DNA from: CAYMKL01 sp964390805
GTDB lineage: Bacteria; Chloroflexota; Anaerolineae; VGOG01
Assembly: GCA_964390805.1 (NCBI GenBank)
Contig: CAYMKL010000036.1
Location: forward strand, 1-51,823
DNA: 51,823 nt
Reading direction: 5' to 3'
Positions 33,750 through 41,450 of this stretch are shown here, piece after piece. A program made the translations under genes and the position numbers. How positions within the stretch are numbered: the stretch's first letter is position 1; each line of letters begins with the position of its first letter. Below the pieces are notes generated by a model, which saw only the letters and a program-made list of their open reading frames with translations, was not told the DNA's origin and did not search any database.

Positions 33750-34943
33750 TCAGCGGTCCTCGCTCCGCTTTGCCATCCCCTCAACGAGCACCTTGGCCAC
33801 CTCCGGTCTCGTGAACTCCGGCGGAGGCACCTCCCCCGTCCTCAACATGGCCCGTATCTTGGTCCCGCTGAAGAATACGTGATCCCCTCCGCCATGTGGA
33901 CAGGTCTTGGAAGTAGCCATATTGCCGCAGCGAGTACAGTAAAAGGCGTGCTCGAACTTCAATGGCACGATTCCCAACTCGCTGGGCTCGAACTCATCGA
34001 ATATCTGTTGGGCATCGTAGGTGCCATAGTAGTCTCCCACTCCGGCGTGATCCCGCCCCACGATGAGGTGTGTGCAGCCGAAGTTCTTGCGCATGATGGC
34101 ATGAAAGATGGCCTCTTTGGGGCCAGCATACCGCATAGCGGTCGGCAATACTGCCAACAGCACCCGACCCCTGGGATAGTAGTTCTGCAGGATCGTCTCG
34201 TAGCAGCGCATGCGCAGGTCCACCGGGACATCGCCTGCCTTCGTCGCTCCCACGATGGGGTTCAACAGCAGGCCGTCCACAATTTCCAGGGCGCACTTCT
34301 GGATATACTCGTGCGCCCGGTGCACCGGATTGCGGGTCTGGAAACCCACCACCGTCTGCCAGCCTCGTTTAGCGAACTCTGCCCTCGTCTGGGCCGGATC
34401 CAGGCGGTACTGGAGGAAGCCAGTATACTTCCGACGGCGGAAGAGCCAGATCGGACCACCGAGCGCCACTTCCCCCAGACGACACAGGACGTCCACGCTA
34501 GGGTGATTGGAATCATTAGTGCCGTAGACAGCGAGAGCTTCCTCTTCCTTGTCCAGAAGATACCTCTCCTCCAGCCTCATCAATGCCACGGGCGTGCCAT
34601 CATCCCCAGCCAGGGCAATCTCCTGTCCCTCTACCAATTGATTGGCAATCTCCCGAGATACTGCTAGGGTGATGGGGATGGTCCAGGGCAGACCGGAAGA
34701 CAGGTGCATGGTCTCAATGGTGCTGCGATAGTCCGCCTGACCCATGAAGCCTGTCAGCGGGCTGTAGGCACCTATGGCGACCATCTCGAGGTCACACCAC
34801 TGCCGGTCGTCCAGGCGCACTGTAGGCAGGCCGCGGGCGCGCTCTTCGGCGGCCCTGGCCTCTGGCTCCTCTAGAAAGCGATTAACGAGTACCCCACCAT
34901 GAGGTTCAATGGTTCCCACGAGGTTCTTGTTTTCTCCCTTCAA
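33750..34943 (-). CDS. sat: Sulfate adenylyltransferase (ATP sulfurylase)
   Basis: The 397-residue enzyme interconverts ATP plus sulfate with adenosine 5'-phosphosulfate plus pyrophosphate. All landmark motifs are present: VGFQTRNPVHRAHEY (nucleotide-binding QxRNP-HxxH), LIVGRDHAGVGDYYGTYDAQ and HVFFSGTKIRAML. A cysteine cluster (CTRCGNMATSKTCPHGG) fits the structural zinc site seen in some Sat proteins. The start is TTG with GAGGAG seven bases upstream. No APS kinase domain or gene, and no AprAB genes, are visible, so the fate of APS is unclear. It lies among the three sulfatase-like genes, consistent with activating, or with making ATP from, released sulfate. Confidence 0.93.
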   Translation of the reverse strand: MKGENKNLVGTIEPHGGVLVNRFLEEPEARAAEERARGLPTVRLDDRQWCDLEMVAIGAYSPLTGFMGQADYRSTIETMHLSSGLPWTIPITLAVSREIANQLVEGQEIALAGDDGTPVALMRLEERYLLDKEEEALAVYGTNDSNHPSVDVLCRLGEVALGGPIWLFRRRKYTGFLQYRLDPAQTRAEFAKRGWQTVVGFQTRNPVHRAHEYIQKCALEIVDGLLLNPIVGATKAGDVPVDLRMRCYETILQNYYPRGRVLLAVLPTAMRYAGPKEAIFHAIMRKNFGCTHLIVGRDHAGVGDYYGTYDAQQIFDEFEPSELGIVPLKFEHAFYCTRCGNMATSKTCPHGGGDHVFFSGTKIRAMLRTGEVPPPEFTRPEVAKVLVEGMAKRSEDR

Positions 34944-35038
34944 TCGTTATCTCCTCGATGACGGGGCTAGCTTAAGTAGAATACCTGGGCGTTGCTGTAT
35001 GCCGCATAGCCTCCCACAACTTGGACTGGTATCTGTTT

Positions 35039-36310
35039 TTAGTGGATGTATCCCAACATTCGCAGCCGAGCCCTGACCTTCTCGCGTTCCTTGTCGCTCA
35101 TAGGAGCTCGGCTGGCTTGTGCACCCATATATCTATCACATAGCTCGCGGGCCTCTTTCCTCAGCAGTTGCTCTTTCTCGTCCAAGATGTCTATGAGGTT
35201 GGCCTGCTCATCAGGATCCGACTGCAAGTCGTAGAACTCCTCCGTGTCGCCTTGGGTACGATTGATCATATACTTGTACCTATCCGTTCGAATGGCCTGT
35301 AATACCCCTAATCCCCTGGGCTCGAATATCTCCTCAGCATAGGCCACCAACCCTTTTGAGATCCCATTTTCGATGGCCGGCAGCAGAGTAGTGCCGCTGA
35401 AATCCTTCACGGTAGAGAAACCCATTAGATCTAGCACAGTGGGAGCGAAATCCACTGCCCGCACCTGGCCACGGATTCGTTTACTTGCAGGCAGTCCACG
35501 TCCCTTCATCACCCAAAGGATGCGCAAGTCCAGGTCGTACATAGTGATGTGTTGGGGGTAGGCATGGCCACCGCGCCAAGGAATGATGGGCAACGGACGC
35601 TCGCCCAATATGGTGCCATGATCCGACAGAATGGCGACGATTGTATTGTCATAGACACCTAGCCTCTCCAGAAGCTGAATCACTGCACCGACCACTTCCG
35701 TGTCGGCAAGCTTGATCTTGGCATCGTAGTAGCAGAAATCAGACAGCTCCCCTTCCTTGATGCGTCCCTCAGACAGCAATTGGTGTTCTGAGCCCTCGTG
35801 GGTATGCAGAAAGTGCCCCCACGCGAAAAACGGAGATGCGTGGTTATCTTCAACCCACTTTAGAAGTCGTGGAATCCACCAACTGCCCAGGGAAAAAGCC
35901 TGCTCCTGCTCATCGCCAGGGTATACGTGAGTTTCCCACGACTCGTCGCCAGGCTTCGGTTCATCGAAGAGCCCGAAACCCCGGTCGAACCCGAACTGGG
36001 CTCCCATTTGCCCACAACCCACGAATCCCGCCGTGTGGTAGCCACGATCCATCAGCATCTCCGCCAGCGTTCTAGCCTGCAGGAAGCTGTAAGCATCGCG
36101 CATACCATCTAATGGTGGATGGAGGCCTGTCAACATAGCTGCGTGGGAGATGGGAGTAAAAGGGGATGACGAGATGGCCTCTTCGAAAAGCACTCCCTCC
36201 TGCGCAATTCGATCTATATTGGGGGTGTTGATGCGTTTGTATCCATAGGCGCTTGTGTGATCCGGTCGCACCTCATCCAGGGTAAGTAGGACTAAATTCA
36301 GGTTTTCCAT
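35039..36310 (-). CDS. Alkaline-phosphatase-superfamily hydrolase, sulfatase-like (B)
   Basis: The 423-residue protein opens LVLLTLDEVRPDHTSAYGYKR and has IVAILSDHGTILGE as the second metal segment. At the nucleophile site it reads FTPISH (residues 51-56), so Thr52 takes the place of the formylglycine cysteine/serine. This T-x-x-S-H form occurs in many proteins annotated as sulfatases but lacks the C/S-x-P-x-R needed for formylglycine. It is the same length as the next gene and clearly paralogous (compare INTPNIDRIAQEGVLFEEAISSSPFTPISHA with ISTPNIDRIANEGVLFEESISSSNFTPIVHA). No signal peptide. Likely a hydrolase of an ester imported by the cell. Confidence 0.83.
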   Translation of the reverse strand: MENLNLVLLTLDEVRPDHTSAYGYKRINTPNIDRIAQEGVLFEEAISSSPFTPISHAAMLTGLHPPLDGMRDAYSFLQARTLAEMLMDRGYHTAGFVGCGQMGAQFGFDRGFGLFDEPKPGDESWETHVYPGDEQEQAFSLGSWWIPRLLKWVEDNHASPFFAWGHFLHTHEGSEHQLLSEGRIKEGELSDFCYYDAKIKLADTEVVGAVIQLLERLGVYDNTIVAILSDHGTILGERPLPIIPWRGGHAYPQHITMYDLDLRILWVMKGRGLPASKRIRGQVRAVDFAPTVLDLMGFSTVKDFSGTTLLPAIENGISKGLVAYAEEIFEPRGLGVLQAIRTDRYKYMINRTQGDTEEFYDLQSDPDEQANLIDILDEKEQLLRKEARELCDRYMGAQASRAPMSDKEREKVRARLRMLGYIH

Positions 36311-36356
36311 TTCGATCTCTCAGTATCCTCTCTGCTAGATGATTCACTCGAGTGTT

Positions 36357-37628
36357 TCAATGAACATAACCCAGCATTCGCAGCCGAGCCTTGACCCTCT
36401 CACGTTCCTCGTCACTCATTGGGGCTTTGCTAGCTTGCACACCCATGTACCTATTGCACAACTCACGAGCCTCTTTCCTAACCAGTTGCTCCTTCTCGTC
36501 CAATGTGTCGATGAGATCAAACTGCTCATCAGGATCCGACTGCAAATTGTAGAACTCCTCTGCATCGTCCTTGCGACGGTCAATGATGTACTTGTAGTGA
36601 TCGGTGCGGACAGCTTGCAGGTCGCCGCACCCTCGTTTCTCGTACATCTCCTCGGCATAGGCCACAAGTTCCTTAGCCTGCCCTTGCTCAATGGCAGACA
36701 AAAGGCTTATTCCGTTGAATTGCGTAACGGTTGTGTAGCCGAATAGGTCCATGACGGTAGGTGTGAAGTCAATGAGACGCACTTGTCCCGTGATTCGCTT
36801 TCCCGATGGCAAGCCACAGCCTTTCATTATCCAAGCTGTCCGCAGGTCTACATCGTACATGGTGATGTGTTGAGGGTAGACGATGCCATCACGCCAGGGA
36901 ATCGGAGGATTCCAGTGCTCACCCAGAGTCGTACCATGATCGGACAGAATGGCGATCATGGTATCCTCGTAGATGCCAAGTCCCTCCAATAACTTAATTA
37001 GCGGGCCCACTAGATCTCTGTCCGCTACCTGGATCTTGGCATCATAGTAAGAGAACTCTGGCAGTTCTCCCTCATTGATCCGGCCGTCTCTCAGCAGTTG
37101 GTGTTCGGACCCCTCATGGGTATGGAAGAAATGCCCCCAGACGAAGAAGGGAGACTGGTGGTTACCCTTTATCCATTCTAATAGTCGCGGAACCCACCAG
37201 CTTCCCAACACGAACTCGCCACGTTCCTCGGCCCCGGGGTAACGGTGAACCTCCCATGATTCCTCGTCTGGTTTAGGATCGTCGAACAGATCGAAACCAC
37301 GGTTGAAGCCAAGCTGAGAACCTACGACCCCGCTGCCAACGAAAGCGGCTGTTCGGAAACCGCGATCGCTTAGCATTTCCGCCAATGTCCTGGCCTGCAC
37401 GTGGCTGAACGGATCACGGACGCCGTTGAAAGGCGGGTGGAGGCCGGTGAGGAGACCGGCATGGACGATAGGCGTGAAGTTGGAAGAGGAGATGGATTCT
37501 TCGAAGAGTACCCCTTCGTTGGCGATGCGGTCAATGTTCGGAGTGGAAATACGCTCGTAGCCGTAACAACTAAGGTGGTCCGGACGTACCTCATCCAGGG
37601 TGAGCAAAATGACATTCTTGTTGCGCAT
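36357..37628 (-). CDS. Alkaline-phosphatase-superfamily hydrolase, sulfatase-like (C)
   Basis: This 423-residue tandem paralog of B has the same layout: VILLTLDEVRPDHLSCYGYER, IAILSDHGTTLGEH and the EFYNLQSDPDEQFDL tail. At the active site it reads FTPIVH (51-56), keeping Thr52 and His56 but changing the Ser of B to Val55. The two may therefore differ in substrate. It has the strongest ribosome site of the group (GGAGGTGA, six bases before the ATG). It is the first gene downstream of the FadR-type regulator on this strand, so the long catabolic series probably begins here. No signal peptide. Confidence 0.83.
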   Translation of the reverse strand: MRNKNVILLTLDEVRPDHLSCYGYERISTPNIDRIANEGVLFEESISSSNFTPIVHAGLLTGLHPPFNGVRDPFSHVQARTLAEMLSDRGFRTAAFVGSGVVGSQLGFNRGFDLFDDPKPDEESWEVHRYPGAEERGEFVLGSWWVPRLLEWIKGNHQSPFFVWGHFFHTHEGSEHQLLRDGRINEGELPEFSYYDAKIQVADRDLVGPLIKLLEGLGIYEDTMIAILSDHGTTLGEHWNPPIPWRDGIVYPQHITMYDVDLRTAWIMKGCGLPSGKRITGQVRLIDFTPTVMDLFGYTTVTQFNGISLLSAIEQGQAKELVAYAEEMYEKRGCGDLQAVRTDHYKYIIDRRKDDAEEFYNLQSDPDEQFDLIDTLDEKEQLVRKEARELCNRYMGVQASKAPMSDEERERVKARLRMLGYVH

Positions 37629-37732
37629 AGATGGTCACCTCCATGATATGATATGTTGGTCACGATGGAGCATCTGGTCTCCTGTAATATGACAACTAGA
37701 CTTTTGTCCTGTACGGATTAGTGAAGCTCAGG

Positions 37733-38533
37733 TCAGACCCTCCATTCCGCCATATCCAGAGGAATCAAGGCAGGATAGACGGATGTAGAGTCCTGCATGC
37801 TTTGCCAGTCCGCTTCGAAATGCCACTGGTCCTGCAAGCCCAACATGTCAACTACTGCTCTTTCGAACTTAAGGAGATGATGTTGCATGAGCCGGATGGC
37901 AAGCACCGGGCGGTGCTGCGCGATGGCGTCCAGGACCTCCTGATGTTCATCTGGAGACTCCTGCCAGAACCCAAAGTCGACGTTATACCTACTGCGCCAG
38001 CTATTAGAGATAAGGTACAAGTCATTCAGTATCTTGGCGGCCACCAGGTTCTTGCTTGCTCGAGCAATCGCTAGGTGAAACTCCTCCGCCTCGATCATAC
38101 CCATTTTGTCGGCTTCGACGGCTTGGCGCTGTGCGTCAATCGTATCCTGCATGGCCTTAACGTCCTCTTCTGTGGCACGAAGCGCAGCTCTGTAAATTAT
38201 CGCCGTTTCGATGATGCGTCGAGTTTCAAAAATCTCTATCATGGTCCCGTGGGCGAGGCCCTCAGGGGATGTTAGCCTTAGCGCCAAAGAGCCTACAGTT
38301 GCTCGCGAATGGTAGTCCCCTACGTAGATGCCAGATCCATGGCGAATCTCTATGAGTCGGCAGCCTTCCAATACCTTCAGTACCTCGCGCACTGAAGGTC
38401 GCGTGGTGCCCAACTGTTCAGCCAAGACGCGCTCAGGCGGCAGCCTGTCCCCAGGCTGATGCTGGAACACAATGCTTTGTAATTCGGAAAGCAATGTATC
38501 GAAAACAGAGCTACTTTGTTGTTTCTTGCTCAT
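37733..38533 (-). CDS. FadR-type GntR family transcriptional regulator (FCD domain)
   Basis: The 266-residue regulator has a winged helix at about residues 15-75 (PGDRLPPERVLAEQLGTTRPSVREVLKVLEG, then IRHGSGIYVG) and an all-helical FCD ligand domain at about 95-230. The FCD metal-type residues appear in EEFHLAIA, DEHQEVLDAI and QHHLL. Such regulators sense small organic acids and usually repress catabolic operons. The ATG at 38533 has GGAGGG eight bases upstream; a longer frame lacks one. Its own promoter carries GGTCTGACC just after the -10, matching the FadR-family GTnnnAC core, and the same dyad recurs at its own stop codon (37731-37739), upstream of the sulfatase-like genes. Confidence 0.92.
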   Translation of the reverse strand: MSKKQQSSSVFDTLLSELQSIVFQHQPGDRLPPERVLAEQLGTTRPSVREVLKVLEGCRLIEIRHGSGIYVGDYHSRATVGSLALRLTSPEGLAHGTMIEIFETRRIIETAIIYRAALRATEEDVKAMQDTIDAQRQAVEADKMGMIEAEEFHLAIARASKNLVAAKILNDLYLISNSWRSRYNVDFGFWQESPDEHQEVLDAIAQHRPVLAIRLMQHHLLKFERAVVDMLGLQDQWHFEADWQSMQDSTSVYPALIPLDMAEWRV

Positions 38534-38579
38534 CGGACTTTCCCTCCTGGGGTAGCGCACGCAAGGATAAAACAAGAAT

Positions 38580-38624
38580 GGTCTGACCTCTTCAGATTAT
38601 ATCACAGCCCAATGAAATTGTCAA
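38580..38624 (-). promoter_or_regulatory. Consensus promoter and GGTCTGACC operator of the FadR-type gene
   Basis: On the minus strand TTGACA (38619-38624) and TATAAT (38596-38601) are both perfect and 17 bases apart. GGTCAGACC (38580-38588) starts seven bases after the -10, at the expected transcription start. The dyad fits the FadR-family core GTnnnAC, so autorepression is likely. Confidence 0.8.
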
Positions 38625-38678
38625 GCCAATGATCGCCAAAACATCGCCTGTTTCTTGGCAGCTACCCATCATTGCTAT

Positions 38679-38726
38679 GCTCTATATATAGTATATTTCA
38701 TGCATATTAGACCCTACATATAGTGT
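38679..38726. promoter_or_regulatory. Tandem NrdR-box pair (orphan)
   Basis: GCTCTATATATAGTAT (38679-38694) and ACCCTACATATAGTGT (38711-38726) match 13 and 14 of 16 positions of the NrdR consensus (ACACTATATATAGTGT). They are 32 bases centre to centre with a 16-base gap, the arrangement used by the ribonucleotide reductase repressor NrdR. No reductase gene follows; downstream is a promoter and then a transposase remnant. Confidence 0.6.
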
Positions 38727-38778
38727 TATTGTGCTTTGCAGCATCTCGATCTTGACAGTCACCTGCAATTTGTGACCC

Positions 38779-38826
38779 TTGACAAAGAGTTCATAGGATG
38801 GTATAATTCATCATTGTGGCCTAACC
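38779..38826 (+). promoter_or_regulatory. Consensus promoter with decayed GGTCTGACC-like operator
   Basis: TTGACA (38779-38784), a 17-base spacer and TATAAT (38802-38807) are a perfect sigma-70 promoter. GGCCTAACC (38818-38826) differs at two positions from the GGTCTGACC operator. The surrounding bases, from CACCT-CAATT to TGGTATA, resemble the promoter at 50637, so the two share an origin. It now reads into palindromes and a transposase remnant. Confidence 0.7.
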
Positions 38827-38841
38827 TTTTCTAGCAAACCA

Positions 38842-38943
38842 CCCCGTAGCAAGCTGCGGGGCATTGTCAGTGGGAAGGTTTTCATTGGGGGCGGCCGCCC
38901 CCAAACCCCCGCCGGCCATTCCTCCCCCCAGCAAGCTGTGGGG
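38842..38943. repeat. Cluster of palindromes upstream of the transposase remnant
   Basis: Three palindromes follow each other. CCCCGTAGC/GCTGCGGGG lies at 38842-38861. A perfect 16-base GGGGGCGGCCGCCCCC lies at 38887-38902. CCCCAGCAAGCTGTGGGG lies at 38926-38943. The first and third share the core AGCAAGCTG-GGGGCAT, suggesting a REP-like or element-end repeat. Confidence 0.6.
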
Positions 38944-38948
38944 CATCC

Positions 38949-39346
38949 TGGCTACTTTAGTGAAGAAGAAGCGGGATGGTGCTAAGCGGCAGGAGAAATA
39001 TACCTATCTAGACGATCCAGATGCGTGGTTGGAGGCCAAGCGCAAATTGCGTGCTTTGATCGAGCGTAGTTTCGCGCAACTTAAGCAACACTTCGGGCTA
39101 AAGAACTTGCACATCCGTGGCCTGACGCAGGTGGCACAGTATCTCCTATCGCGATGCACAGCCTACATCGCCTGCGTCGTCGTTGCACATCAGGTTGGAC
39201 GCCCAGACCTCAAGGCATCGCTCAGCCGGCTCTTGTGGTCGTATTGGATTGCGAAGGAACTCTTATGCAGACCTCCCTTTTACATGAATGAATGTGCGGA
39301 TTTGACAAGAAGCTCATTTTATGATATACTATATTGTGGGAATTAA
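38949..39346 (+). pseudogene. C-terminal remnant of a DDE-type transposase
   Basis: The frame contains RALIERSFAQLKQHFGLKNLHIRGLTQVAQYLLSRC, the tail of IS5/IS1182-like DDE transposases with the last catalytic Glu region (ERSFAQLK). Only about 130 codons remain; the first two catalytic aspartates are missing and no start codon with a ribosome site is seen. Its last codons overlap the promoter of the IclR-type gene, so insertion or deletion of the element may have created the present regulator arrangement. Confidence 0.7.
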
Positions 39347-39350
39347 TTCC
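39302..39350 (+). promoter_or_regulatory. Promoter and palindromic operator of the IclR-type gene
   Basis: TTGACA (39302-39307), 17 bases, then TATACT (39325-39330). A perfect 12-base palindrome GGAATTAATTCC (39339-39350) covers the expected start of transcription, and TTCC-n7-GGAA overlaps it. IclR-family regulators often bind such dyads in their own promoters, so autoregulation is likely. Confidence 0.7.
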
Positions 39351-39366
39351 ATAATGCGGAAACATC

Positions 39367-40140
39367 ATGACTCAGATCAACCGTTCCATTGTAAAGGCCC
39401 TAGAAGTGCTTGAGATTCTGGCCGAGAGGGAGGACGGCTTCCGCGTGACTGACTTGGCGGAGCGAGCCGGCTATCCACTCAGCACTACGCATCGCTTGTT
39501 GGTCACCCTGATCGAGCGTGGATATGTGGAACAGGATCCCAGGACCAACCGCTATTTCCTGGGACTCAAGATCCTGAGCCTGCAGGCTCGGGCCATACGC
39601 CATCGTCAGATAGCCCGCCAAGGTTTTCCTCACCTCACCGACCTCCGGCAGCAACTTAACGAAACAATCAATCTGGGCATTGTGAGTGAGAAAAGTGTTA
39701 TCTATCTCGAGACCTTTGCCTCGGACTCATCTCTATCCTTCTACCTGCCCCCAGGGACCCAGATGCCCCTCCACTGCACTGCCATGGGCAAGGTCTTGTT
39801 GGCACACCTCGCCTTCAACAAGCAAGAGTCCCTGCTATCCTCACTGGAGCTGAAACCACTGACACCCCATACGATTGCCTCGCTATCCACTCTCCGTACA
39901 GAGTTGGCAAGAATAGTGCAACAGGGATACGCCGTGGATAATGAAGAGTATGCTCTAGGGGTGCGGTGCCTGGCCGCCCCCATCCGCGATCACAATAGTC
40001 AGGTGGTGGCAGCAGTGAGCGTGACGGCTCTTGCAAAGCGTATGCCGCGCGAACGCGACGCTGAAGTGGCAGCTTTGCTAACACGAGTGTGCCTGGACAT
40101 CTCCCAGGCCCTGGGCTACCAGAGCCCGCAAGCTGGCTGA
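39367..40140 (+). CDS. IclR family transcriptional regulator
   Basis: The 257-residue regulator has an N-terminal winged helix (RSIVKALEVLEILAEREDGFRVTDLAERAGYPLSTTHRLLVTLIERGYV, residues about 6-54) and a C-terminal effector domain with PLHCTAMGKVLLAHL (about 138-152), GYAVDNEEYALGVRCLAAPI and VSVTALAKRM. IclR proteins sense aromatic or sugar acids and control nearby catabolic genes. A consensus-like promoter with a palindrome at its start site lies just upstream. It is the first gene of the plus-strand module, 84 bases before the DHDPS-family gene, and is the probable local regulator. Ribosome site is weak. Confidence 0.93.
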   Translation: MTQINRSIVKALEVLEILAEREDGFRVTDLAERAGYPLSTTHRLLVTLIERGYVEQDPRTNRYFLGLKILSLQARAIRHRQIARQGFPHLTDLRQQLNETINLGIVSEKSVIYLETFASDSSLSFYLPPGTQMPLHCTAMGKVLLAHLAFNKQESLLSSLELKPLTPHTIASLSTLRTELARIVQQGYAVDNEEYALGVRCLAAPIRDHNSQVVAAVSVTALAKRMPRERDAEVAALLTRVCLDISQALGYQSPQAG

Positions 40141-40224
40141 CTGGCAAGACCGCTCGCCAGTGGGTCCCCCGCCAGCAGCGATAGACAGCGCTCATTCGGG
40201 ACACAACAGTCTTAAGGAGCGAAC

Positions 40225-41157
40225 ATGATCACTGTAGAGGAGTTAAGGGAAAATTGGCAAGGAGTGGTGATTCCCCTTATCACTCCCTTCAAGGAGGATC
40301 TCTCCCTGGACCTCTCAGCTCTGGAGAGCAACGTTCAGTGGCTTATGGACAAGGGAGCCCGCACGGGCAGCACCGTGTTTCTGGCCGCCGGCTCAGGTGG
40401 CGACTTCACTTCGATGACCACTGAAGAGCGCAAACAGGTCATCAAAACTGTGTGCGATGTAGCGGGCGGCAGAGTGCCCGTTATGGCCAGCGCCCAGAGC
40501 ACCGATATCCGCGTCTGTATCGAGATCTGCCAATTCGGTGAAAAGGTCGGGCTAGATGCTGTGCAATTATCGGGACCATACTACTATGAGGGCCGGCCTG
40601 GTGATGCTCTGGCCTGGATGAAGGAAGTAGCCAAGCATTCCGGCGTAGGCTTTGCCGTGTATAATAATTGGTACACAGGCTATGATATGCCTCTTGACTT
40701 GATCGACGAGATGCTGGACATTCCCAATAGTGTAGCAGTGAAATGGGGATCGCCAAATGTATTTACCTTTATGGATGGAATACGGCGATTCCGTTCCAGA
40801 GCCGTCATAGTGGACAATGCATTCCTGCCAGAGCTATCCTATCCACTTGGCGCCTGTTGCCACGTCAGCCACATACCCAACTTCTATCCTGAACATTCCT
40901 GGCGGGTCCATGAACTGTTCATAGCCGGTGAACATGCCGAGGCAAAAAAAGAATGGGATCGCTGTATGGTTCCCTGGCTGAGACTAGCCGCACGAGTACA
41001 GGCGGTAACGGGCGGTGAAGCAGTCTTTGTACGTCCAGCTATGGAGGCAGCCGGGTTGAAAGGCGGCCGGTCGCGCCCGCCATCCCGGGATGAGGTCATT
41101 ACCCCAGAACTGCGTGAGACCTATGAGAAGCTACTGGAGAAGTTTCACACTGGCTAG
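40225..41157 (+). CDS. DHDPS/N-acetylneuraminate lyase family protein
   Basis: The 310-residue class I lyase has WQGVVIPLITPFKEDLSLD at the start, the active-site tyrosine in FAVYNNWYTGY (about residue 150) and the Schiff-base lysine in VAVKWGSPNV (about 174). It is similar in plan to the homolog at 20465, but GAGSTVFLAAGSGGD-type ligand loops differ, so substrates may not be the same. AAGGAG precedes the ATG. It follows the IclR-type regulator and precedes the permease genes, implying cleavage of an imported keto-acid-forming compound. The exact substrate is unknown. Confidence 0.88.
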   Translation: MITVEELRENWQGVVIPLITPFKEDLSLDLSALESNVQWLMDKGARTGSTVFLAAGSGGDFTSMTTEERKQVIKTVCDVAGGRVPVMASAQSTDIRVCIEICQFGEKVGLDAVQLSGPYYYEGRPGDALAWMKEVAKHSGVGFAVYNNWYTGYDMPLDLIDEMLDIPNSVAVKWGSPNVFTFMDGIRRFRSRAVIVDNAFLPELSYPLGACCHVSHIPNFYPEHSWRVHELFIAGEHAEAKKEWDRCMVPWLRLAARVQAVTGGEAVFVRPAMEAAGLKGGRSRPPSRDEVITPELRETYEKLLEKFHTG

Positions 41158-41235
41158 CTCAAGAAGAGCAAAGACCGTCATGACGGCAGCAGGAACAAGA
41201 CGCGAGCGTACGATTCTGCTCGGGTGGCGATTTGT

Positions 41236-41405
41236 ACCCTGAAACGTTACTACTCAGGCTGGCGGTTGAAACCGCGCCTGGAGAGCTAAAGCTGACTGTC
41301 CACCTACGTGGACAGCGACGTCCACGCAGGTGGACGCCCGGCTGAAAGCCCTGGAGAGGCGATTTCAATCGCGGCACAGGGTAGCCTGAGCAGTCACCCT
41401 GAAAC
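41236..41405. repeat. Palindromic intergenic element with terminal repeats
   Basis: CTCAGGCT (41253-41260) is inverted as AGCCTGAG (41383-41390). ACCCTGAAAC occurs directly at both ends (41236-41245 and 41396-41405). Inside are GGCGGTTGAAACCGC-like and GCGATTTCAATCGC palindromes and two GTCCAC/GTGGAC hairpins. Such short modular elements are scattered in several environmental phyla. It fills the gap between the lyase and permease genes and would form a strong RNA structure there. Confidence 0.65.
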
Positions 41406-41450
41406 TAGGACTGCATTTCAGCCCTAGCCGGGGCGGAGGAATCCAATTCC

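Noticed and set aside
31510..36400. The PP-loop protein and sulfatase-like proteins B and C share a C-terminal ARLRMLGY motif, with some DNA similarity.
   Set aside because: CysD proteins and sulfatase-fold proteins each commonly end in a similar Arg/Leu...GY motif; the shared stretch is too short to claim fusion or gene conversion.
41281..41340. The repeated GTCCAC/GTGGAC units as a small CRISPR-like array.
   Set aside because: The units are hairpin arms with spacers of four to six bases, not regularly spaced repeats with unique spacers.
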